From a bacterium (GTDB lineage Bacteria > Sumerlaeota > Sumerlaeia > UBA8349): a DNA stretch of 7,590 bases. Positions 1 through 5,264 of this stretch are shown piece after piece. Below the pieces are notes generated by a model. The model was not told the DNA's origin, searched no databases, and saw nothing but the letters and a program-made list of their open reading frames with translations. Position 1 is the first letter of the stretch. Each line of letters begins with the position of its first letter. Position numbers and translations under genes: made by a program. The DNA is taken from NCBI GenBank assembly GCA_013203855.1, contig JABMPG010000658.1, positions 1 through 7,590 on the forward strand, written 5' to 3'.

Positions 1-55
1 CGCCCGTGCCCCGCCCCGTTTCACCCGTGAAGGATCGAGGTGTATCTCCTCTGCC

Positions 56-84
56 TTGACCTTTTCCCCCGAAGTGGCTAACGT
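56..84 (+). promoter_or_regulatory. Possible sigma70-like promoter upstream of aconitase
   Basis: TTGACC at 56-61 matches the -35 consensus in five of six positions. It is followed by a 17-base spacer and TAACGT at 79-84, which matches the -10 consensus in only three of six. It lies about 60 bases before the aconitase start, a sensible distance. The weak -10 makes this tentative. I see no other recognisable element in 1-146, and no end of a preceding gene. Confidence 0.3.
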
Positions 85-146
85 GAGGAACTCTGACCAC
101 CGGGTCGTGCGCCCGTGGATTTCACGCGCCGAAAGATCATTCCCTC

Positions 147-2090
147 ATGCCTCGAAACCTCACCTACAAAATCCTTAAAGCCCATCTTGTGGAGGGAGAA
201 CTCACTCCCGGCGCCGAAATTGGCATCCGGATCGATCACACCCTCACCCAGGATGCCACCGGCACAATGGCCTATCTCCAGTTCGAAAGCCTGGGTATCG
301 ACAAGGTCCAGACCAAACTCTCCGTCTCCTACGTCGATCACAACACCCTGCAGTGCGGCTTTGAAAACGCCGACGACCACCGCTACCTCCAGTCCGTCGC
401 GGCTAAGCACGGCGTCTACTTCTCCCGGCCCGGCAACGGCATCTGCCACCAGGTCCATCTCGAACGCTTCGGCGTGCCGGGCATGACCCTTCTGGGCAGC
501 GACAGCCACACGCCCACTGCCGGCGGAATCGGCATGCTCGCAATGGGCGCGGGCGGCCTTGACGTGGCTGTGGCCATGGGCGGCGGTCCCTTTTATCTTG
601 CCTCTCCCAAGGTTGTCGGCGTCTGGCTCGAAGGAAAACTCAGCCCTTGGGTCGGCGCCAAGGACGTGATTCTCGACGTCCTGCGACGCCTCAAAGTCAA
701 GGGCGGACTCGGCCGCGTCATTGAATATCACGGGCCCGGCGTCGCCACCCTCAGCGTGCCCGAGCGGGCCACCATCACGAACATGGGCGCCGAGCTGGGC
801 GCAACCACGAGCATTTTCCCCGCCGACGAGAAGACCCAAGAGTTCATGAAACTCCAGCACCGTGGCAGCAAGTTTCGCCCCTTGGCCGCCGATCCGGACG
901 CGCCCTACGACGAGGAAATCGAGATCGATCTTTCCACGCTTGAGCCCCTGGTGGCCTGCCCCCACAGCCCCGACAATGTCGTCGAGGCGGCCAAGCTGAA
1001 GAACGTGAAACTCGCCCAGGTGAGCATCGGTTCCTGCACGAATTCCTCCCTCGACGATCTGATGATGATCAGCCGCGTTCTTAAGAACAAACGTGTTCAC
1101 CCCGAAACCTCGGTCAGCCTCGCGCCGGGTTCGAAGCAGGTCCTGCAGAACCTGATTGCGGCGGGCGGTCTCGAGCCGATCGTGGCTGCGGGCGTGCGCA
1201 TTCTTGAAGCGGCCTGCGGTCCCTGCATCGGCATGGGTCAGTCCCCCCCCAGCGGCGCGGCCTCGCTGCGCACTTTCAATCGCAACTTTCTCGGACGCTC
1301 CGGAACCAAGGATGCCGAGGTTTACCTCTGCAGCCCCCAGGTCGCCGTGGCCTCCGCCCTCAAGGGTCGAATCACCGATCCCCGCGAGTTGGGCCGTCCC
1401 CCCCGCGTCCAGATGCCCGAAAACCTGATCGTCGACGACTCCATGATCCTGCCCCCGGCCGAGGATCCCGCCAAGGTCGAGGTCGTGCGGGGGCCGAACA
1501 TCCAGCCCGTGCCGGTGAAAAAGAAACTCGCGCCCAGCCTCAAGGGTGAGGTCCTGCTCAAGGTCGAGGACAACATCACCACCGATCACATCATGCCTGC
1601 CGGGGCCAAGATTCTACCCTTCCGATCGAACATCCCGGCCATCAGCGAGTTTGTTTTCTCGGTTATCGAGGCCGATTTTGCCAAACGCGCCAAGGAAAAG
1701 CGCGGCGGTTTCGTTGTCGGCGGCGAGAACTATGGACAAGGCTCCTCCCGCGAACACGCCGCCCTGGCTCCCATGTACCTCGGCCTCAAGGCCGTCTTGG
1801 CCAAATCTTTCGCCCGTATCCACCAGGCCAACCTCATCAACTTCGGCATCGTACCGCTGACCTTCGTCGACCCCAAGGACTATGACCACATCCGCCAGAG
1901 CGATGAACTCGAGATCCCCAAACTCGCCAAGGCCCTAAGGGACGGCGTCGAGACTATTCAAGTCCAGAACACCACGCGTAAGCGATCCTACACGATGAAT
2001 CTCGGCTTCACCTCCCGTCAGCGCGAAATGCTCCTCGCCGGCGGCCTCCTGAATCTTACGAAGGAAAGGGCGGGAGCCAACAGCCAGTAG
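147..2090 (+). CDS. acn: Aconitate hydratase, single-chain Aquifex-type
   Basis: This enzyme interconverts citrate and isocitrate through cis-aconitate in the cytoplasm, using a [4Fe-4S] cluster. The 647-residue product carries the aconitase large domain followed by the swivel domain in one chain, the length expected for the short Aquifex/clostridial type. The N-terminal half has family signatures such as SYVDHNTLQ, RPGNGICHQVHLERFG and GSDSHTPTAGG. The cluster ligands are visible: C297 in GSCTNSS, and C357 and C360 in ACGPCIGMG. In the swivel domain, GQGSSREHAAL (residues 530-540) supplies S533 and R535, the counterparts of the catalytic Ser642 and substrate-binding Arg644 of mitochondrial aconitase. 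ATG 147 fits the family N-terminus (NLTYKIL then HLVEGEL), although no strong Shine-Dalgarno precedes it; an in-frame GTG at 114 is the alternative. A homoaconitase or isopropylmalate isomerase role is less likely, because those are usually two-subunit enzymes in bacteria. It is separated from the next gene by 240 bp and may be its own transcription unit. Confidence 0.95.
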   Translation: MPRNLTYKILKAHLVEGELTPGAEIGIRIDHTLTQDATGTMAYLQFESLGIDKVQTKLSVSYVDHNTLQCGFENADDHRYLQSVAAKHGVYFSRPGNGICHQVHLERFGVPGMTLLGSDSHTPTAGGIGMLAMGAGGLDVAVAMGGGPFYLASPKVVGVWLEGKLSPWVGAKDVILDVLRRLKVKGGLGRVIEYHGPGVATLSVPERATITNMGAELGATTSIFPADEKTQEFMKLQHRGSKFRPLAADPDAPYDEEIEIDLSTLEPLVACPHSPDNVVEAAKLKNVKLAQVSIGSCTNSSLDDLMMISRVLKNKRVHPETSVSLAPGSKQVLQNLIAAGGLEPIVAAGVRILEAACGPCIGMGQSPPSGAASLRTFNRNFLGRSGTKDAEVYLCSPQVAVASALKGRITDPRELGRPPRVQMPENLIVDDSMILPPAEDPAKVEVVRGPNIQPVPVKKKLAPSLKGEVLLKVEDNITTDHIMPAGAKILPFRSNIPAISEFVFSVIEADFAKRAKEKRGGFVVGGENYGQGSSREHAALAPMYLGLKAVLAKSFARIHQANLINFGIVPLTFVDPKDYDHIRQSDELEIPKLAKALRDGVETIQVQNTTRKRSYTMNLGFTSRQREMLLAGGLLNLTKERAGANSQ

Positions 2091-2105
2091 CCAAGAGCGT
2101 TCAAA

Positions 2106-2120
2106 AGTCGGGAGTTGTGA
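2106..2120 (+). repeat. Intergenic repeat piece, copy A
   Basis: AGTCGGGAGTTGTGA here matches AGTTGGGAGTTTTGA at 5160-5174 at 13 of 15 positions. Both copies begin within about 20 bases after a stop codon. The two spacers also share CCAAACTG and TACTCCA further downstream. This may be a decayed member of a dispersed intergenic repeat family, but with only two copies visible chance cannot be excluded. Confidence 0.35.
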
Positions 2121-2200
2121 TTTCGAGGACGAGCACAGATTCGAGCTAGAGGCAGTACTCCAAACTGAAGATGCCAAACTGTGCTGCACCGGAATTAACA

Positions 2201-2215
2201 GTGCTGTGCTGTGCT
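2201..2215 (+). repeat. GTGCT pentamer tandem repeat, three units
   Basis: Three perfect consecutive GTGCT units are followed by GTTTG. They are flanked by AACAG (2197-2201) and CTGTT (2214-2218), which form an inverted pair. A related GTGCTGCAC (2181-2189) lies just upstream and is itself a GTGC-T-GCAC inverted repeat. The site is about 115 bases before the regulator start. It could be a slippage-prone tract or part of a regulator binding region; neither is shown by the sequence alone. Confidence 0.5.
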
Positions 2216-2226
2216 GTTTGTTCTTG

Positions 2227-2241
2227 ATCCTTTCGCAGGAT
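2227..2241 (+). promoter_or_regulatory. Small inverted repeat upstream of regulator gene
   Basis: ATCCT and AGGAT are perfect five-base arms around the five-base loop TTCGC. No T-tract follows, so it is not an intrinsic terminator. It overlaps the weak promoter candidate (TTGATC at 2225-2230) and could be an operator or a repeat remnant. Confidence 0.3.
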
Positions 2242-2320
2242 GAGATGTAGTGTGTCCACAGAAGGGGTTTGGGACTTCCCGGCCCTGCTGATCGGCCGCA
2301 CTGGCCCCATCTCCTGCCCG

Positions 2321-2336
2321 GGAGGGCGAAATGCCC
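2321..2336 (+). promoter_or_regulatory. Shine-Dalgarno and start codon of the regulator, in a small hairpin
   Basis: GGAGGG (2321-2326) lies four bases before ATG 2331 and fixes this start. GGGC (2324-2327) can pair with GCCC (2333-2336) around a GAAAT loop that contains the first two bases of the start codon. The stem would partly hide the ribosome site. It has only four base pairs, so any effect would be modest. Confidence 0.45.
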
Positions 2337-3428
2337 GCCCAAATCGATAAGAACGCCTCCCTCCCGATATACCGCCAGATTTATGAGTGGTACCGTGGGC
2401 GCATTCTGGACGGCACGCTTACCGAGGGTGACTGCATGCCTTCTATTCGTCAGATGCAGCGCGATCTCGGCGTGGCGCGCGAGTCCGTCAAGCGAGCGCT
2501 GAACGATCTTGCCGCCGACGGGTTTGTCCGGAAAATTCAGGGCAAAGGCACCTTCGTCGCCCGGCGCGAGGTTCAGAGATGCTTTTGGGGCGTGGTCGTG
2601 CCCTTCTACGCCGAGTTTTACAATCAGGCTATCGTCGAACTCCGACGCGTGGCTTCCCGCGAAGGCATTGTCATTGAACACGCCTGCGACTATGACGACT
2701 GGAAGCGCCAGGTCGAGATTGTGCGCGAGTTCACCTGGCGGCAGGCGGAGGCCGTCATCATCGTTCCCTCCCGCCATGAGTCGAAGAGTCTTTCCCACTA
2801 CCAGAAACTTTCCCGAAACCACCTTCTGATCCTCTTCGATCGCTCCTCGATCGCTTCCCAGCTTCCCTACGTCATTCAGGACTACGTTCTCGCCGTGAAC
2901 CTGGCACTGGAACAGATGGTGGCGGCTGGCGCCCGGCGGATCATCTATGTTCGCGACCCGCTCTGGCCCCGGGGAAATCCCATCTATCGTACCATGGAAC
3001 AGGCCTACTCCCAGTTCTGCGCCGACCTTCCGGAACCCTATGAACGCTATTTTGATTCCCCCCACGAGATTTCCGAGCGCGATCTGCGTTTGCCCGATTT
3101 CGACGGGGTCTTCTGCGTGAATGATCAGATCGCCTGCCTGGTCGTAGGCCTTCTGCATGAGCACGGTATTCCCGTTCCGGGCCGGGTCCAAGTGGCGGGC
3201 AACAACAACGCCGAAGTCGGGCGGTTTTTCACGCCCCAGATCACCACGACCTGCCCTGACCTGCCCCGTATGTGTCGGCTCATCACGGACATGATCCAGC
3301 GGCACAAGGACGGCGAGCCGGTGGAACTCCTGCAGCATGTGATCATCCCCCGCCTGGAACAGCGTGAGACCACGCGCGAGGCCGTTCAGTTCCAGGAGGG
3401 CACGGTGCATATGAAGGACGCGTTGTAG
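2331..3428 (+). CDS. GntR-type winged-helix regulator with LacI-like sensor domain (AraR-like architecture)
   Basis: This is a 365-residue one-component transcription factor. Residues 11-77 form a GntR winged helix-turn-helix: the LPIYRQIYEW entry helix, the recognition region MPSIRQMQRDLGVARESVKR, and the wing ending in GKGTFVA. Residues 85 to about 345 resemble the LacI / type 1 periplasmic-binding sensor fold. FDGVFCVNDQIA, EHGIPVPGRVQVAGNNN and the late TPQITTTCPDLPRM segment correspond to the family's FDDI...LTTV region. Bacillus AraR has the same domain order and binds arabinose, and sugars are the usual ligands of this class. The ligand here cannot be read from the sequence. The stop is 32 nt before fhs, so it probably belongs to the same operon and may autoregulate it. 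The palindrome at 3437-3448 is a candidate operator. The start is fixed by GGAGGG four bases upstream. Confidence 0.9.
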   Translation: MPAQIDKNASLPIYRQIYEWYRGRILDGTLTEGDCMPSIRQMQRDLGVARESVKRALNDLAADGFVRKIQGKGTFVARREVQRCFWGVVVPFYAEFYNQAIVELRRVASREGIVIEHACDYDDWKRQVEIVREFTWRQAEAVIIVPSRHESKSLSHYQKLSRNHLLILFDRSSIASQLPYVIQDYVLAVNLALEQMVAAGARRIIYVRDPLWPRGNPIYRTMEQAYSQFCADLPEPYERYFDSPHEISERDLRLPDFDGVFCVNDQIACLVVGLLHEHGIPVPGRVQVAGNNNAEVGRFFTPQITTTCPDLPRMCRLITDMIQRHKDGEPVELLQHVIIPRLEQRETTREAVQFQEGTVHMKDAL

Positions 3429-3436
3429 AGGCTCAA

Positions 3437-3448
3437 TCTATCGATAGA
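3437..3448. promoter_or_regulatory. Perfect 12-bp palindrome between regulator and fhs, possible operator
   Basis: TCTATCGATAGA is a perfect palindrome centred on CG, in the 32-base gap between the regulator stop and the fhs start, just before the fhs ribosome site. LacI- and AraR-class regulators often bind CG-centred palindromes, so the regulator encoded immediately upstream is a natural candidate. One or two such 12-mers are expected by chance in 7.6 kb, so position is the main argument. Confidence 0.35.
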
Positions 3449-3460
3449 AGGCGGGAAATC

Positions 3461-5149
3461 ATGCTCAGCGACATCGAAATCTCTCAGGCGGCCAAACCAT
3501 CGCTCATGCGGGACGTCTGCGCCCGCTATGAGATCGATGAGGAAAACCTCGTACCCTACGGGAAATACAAGGCCAAACTCTCCCTGAATCTTCTCAAGGA
3601 GCGGCAGCCGAAGGGGAAGTATATCCTGGTCAGCGCCATCACGCCTACGCCTCTGGGTGAGGGGAAGACGGTGACCACGGTCGGGCTTTCAATGGCGTTG
3701 AACAAGATCGGCAAGTCGGCGGCCTGCGCCATCCGCCAGCCCAGTATGGGCCCCACCTTTGGCATCAAGGGCGGAGCGGCCGGCGGCGGTTACTCCCAGG
3801 TCATTCCCATGGAGGAGTTCAACCTCCATCTGACCGGCGACATCCACGCCGTCTCGATCTCGCATAATCTGCTGGCGGCTTTCATTGACAATTCGCTGCA
3901 CCAGAAGAACCCTCTCAATATCGATCCCTACTCGATCACCTGGCCCCGCGTGGTGGACGTGTCGGATCGCGCCCTGCGTGACGTTGTCATCGGTCTCGGC
4001 GGCAAGGTCAACGGAGTTCCGCGGGAAAGCGGTTTTGACATCGCTGTGGCCTCCGAGGTGATGGCTATCTTGGCTCTGTCGAAAGACATCTCCGACCTGC
4101 GCCAGCGCCTGGGGCGAATCGTCGTCGGGTGCAGCCGGAATGGCGAGCCCGTGACGGCCGAAGCGCTGCAATGCGCCGGAGCGATGGCCGCTCTCATGTC
4201 CGAGGCGGTTCAGCCCAATGTCATGCAGACCCTGGAGGGCACGGCCGCGCTGATTCACGCCGGTCCCTTCGCCAACATCGCCCACGGCAATTCGTCGATT
4301 TTGGCCGATGAGATCGGCCTGCGCTACTTCGATTATGTCGTCACCGAGGCCGGCTTCGGCGCGGACATCGGGGCAGAGAAGTTCTTCAATATCAAATGCC
4401 GCAAGAGCGGGCTCAAGCCCGACGCCGCCGTTCTGGTCTGCACCGTTCGGGCCCTCAAAGCCCACAGCGGCAAGTTCAAAATCGTTCCGGGCAAACCGCT
4501 GCCCGACGGGCTGGTCTCGGAGGATCTCGATTCGCTTCGGTCTGGGCTGCCCAACATGGTCAAGCAGGTCGAAAACCTGCGGCTGCACGGTGTGCCGGTT
4601 GTCGTTGTCGTGAATCGTTTTCCGACGGATACAGACGCCGAAGTCAAGGCCATCGTGGATGAAGCCAAGGGTCTGGACGTCGAGGACGCAGTCATTCATG
4701 AGCTGCATGCCAAAGGCGGCGATGGTGGTCGCGACCTGGCCGAGGCGGTCGTTCGCGCGGCCGAAAAGCCCAGCGAGTTCAAACTTCTCTATCCCGACGA
4801 GATGAGCCCCGAAGACAAGATACGGACCATCGTCACGAAGGTCTACGGCGGCGACGGGATCGATATCGAGCCGAAGGCGGCGAAGCAGATCGCCCAGTAC
4901 AAGGAATGGGGCTATGGCGACCTCCCGATTTGCATGGCCAAGACCCATCTTTCGCTCAGCCACGATCCGAAGCTGCCGGGGCGTCCCAGGGGCTTCACGG
5001 TGCCCGTTCGCGAGGTTCGGCTTTCGGCTGGAGCCGGTTTCCTCTACGCCCTGTGCGGCACGATGATGACCATGCCCGGCCTGCCCGGGACGCCTGCGGG
5101 AGCGAATGTGGATATCGACGAGAACGGCAAGATCTCGGGATTGTTCTAG
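3461..5149 (+). CDS. fhs: Formate-tetrahydrofolate ligase (10-formyl-THF synthetase)
   Basis: This cytoplasmic enzyme makes 10-formyl-THF from formate, THF and ATP, the first THF-dependent step of the Wood-Ljungdahl methyl branch; it can also run in reverse to gain ATP. The product is 562 residues, close to the usual length of about 556-560. The N-terminus (SDIEISQAAK) matches the family. The P-loop is TPTPLGEGKT (residues 61-70). R92 in RQPSMGPTFG matches the arginine implicated in formyl-phosphate binding (R97 in Moorella). GIKGGAAGGGY (101-111) is the first family signature. The second signature region, VCTVRALKAHSG (326-337), differs slightly from the common form, with Cys for Ala and SG for GG. 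ATG 3461 is preceded by a purine-rich GAAGGCGGG (3448-3455 region), a plausible ribosome site. The gene follows the regulator by 32 nt and precedes the MetF-type fusion by 115 nt, so the three probably work as one C1 module. Confidence 0.97.
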   Translation: MLSDIEISQAAKPSLMRDVCARYEIDEENLVPYGKYKAKLSLNLLKERQPKGKYILVSAITPTPLGEGKTVTTVGLSMALNKIGKSAACAIRQPSMGPTFGIKGGAAGGGYSQVIPMEEFNLHLTGDIHAVSISHNLLAAFIDNSLHQKNPLNIDPYSITWPRVVDVSDRALRDVVIGLGGKVNGVPRESGFDIAVASEVMAILALSKDISDLRQRLGRIVVGCSRNGEPVTAEALQCAGAMAALMSEAVQPNVMQTLEGTAALIHAGPFANIAHGNSSILADEIGLRYFDYVVTEAGFGADIGAEKFFNIKCRKSGLKPDAAVLVCTVRALKAHSGKFKIVPGKPLPDGLVSEDLDSLRSGLPNMVKQVENLRLHGVPVVVVVNRFPTDTDAEVKAIVDEAKGLDVEDAVIHELHAKGGDGGRDLAEAVVRAAEKPSEFKLLYPDEMSPEDKIRTIVTKVYGGDGIDIEPKAAKQIAQYKEWGYGDLPICMAKTHLSLSHDPKLPGRPRGFTVPVREVRLSAGAGFLYALCGTMMTMPGLPGTPAGANVDIDENGKISGLF

Positions 5150-5156
5150 CGGCAAG

Positions 5157-5214
5157 CGGAGTTGGGAGTTTTGAGTACAAGACAATACCTCTCCGCCCTG
5201 AACCTCCAACTCCG
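5157..5214. repeat. Imperfect inverted repeat between fhs and the fusion gene
   Basis: CGGAGTTGG (5157-5165) is the exact reverse complement of CCAACTCCG (5206-5214). Pairing can continue inward through a G-U pair, one mismatch, three more pairs and another G-U, leaving a loop of about 28 bases. There is no T-tract on either side, so it is not a standard terminator. Both arms, and the sequence just after the right arm, are built from degenerate AACTCC-like units, which suggests a decayed repeat. It could also act in RNA processing between fhs and the next gene. Confidence 0.5.
5160..5174 (+). repeat. Intergenic repeat piece, copy B
   Basis: AGTTGGGAGTTTTGA matches 2106-2120 at 13 of 15 positions. 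It overlaps the left arm of the inverted repeat. CCAAACTG (5217-5224) and TACTCCA (5234-5240) downstream also recur in the aconitase-regulator spacer, at 2160-2167 and 2156-2162. Confidence 0.35.
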
Positions 5215-5252
5215 AACCAAACTGCAAACTCTATACTCCACACCATAGACCC

Positions 5253-5258
5253 GGAGGG
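5253..5258 (+). promoter_or_regulatory. Strong Shine-Dalgarno that sets the fusion start
   Basis: GGAGGG ends six bases before ATG 5265. A second in-frame ATG at 5271 would sit 12 bases away, so 5265 is preferred. Confidence 0.7.
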
Positions 5259-5264
5259 TTTCCC

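Larger units (their letters stand above)
2091..2330. other. Intergenic region between aconitase and regulator genes
   Basis: This 240-bp stretch has no convincing coding frame. From left to right it holds a 15-base piece (2106-2120) that resembles one in the fhs-fusion spacer, and short CGAG-containing direct repeats (about 2123-2148). Two copies of CCAAACTG follow (2160-2167 and 2174-2181), then a GTGCT tandem repeat (2201-2215). Last come a small inverted repeat (2227-2241) and a GC-rich segment with a CGGCC/GGCCG stem (2280-2284 with 2294-2298). I see no hairpin followed by a T-tract, so no intrinsic terminator for aconitase is evident. TTGATC at 2225-2230 with TAGTGT at 2248-2253 (17-base spacing) is a weak promoter candidate for the regulator. 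Confidence 0.6.

Noticed and set aside
20..31. TTCAC-CC-GTGAA inverted repeat in the leader
   Set aside because: The two-base loop cannot form a hairpin, the arms are short, and no regulator partner is evident.
78..1589. A 503-codon - strand open frame opposite aconitase
   Set aside because: Low-complexity, Gly/Asp/Ala-rich product with no recognisable domain; aconitase on the + strand explains the sequence.
2091..2330. Riboswitch (THF, cobalamin or SAM) upstream of the regulator and C1 genes
   Set aside because: I looked for a B12-box-like or THF-riboswitch core and saw none. A covariance-model search (Rfam) would settle it.
1935..3410. A 491-codon - strand open frame spanning the end of aconitase, the spacer and the regulator
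   Set aside because: It crosses two clear + strand genes and has no family signature.
5157..5214. Intrinsic terminator after fhs
   Set aside because: The inverted repeat has a long loop and no following T-tract on either strand.
3689..5227. A 512-codon - strand open frame opposite fhs
   Set aside because: It is opposite a fully conserved Fhs and has no recognisable domain.
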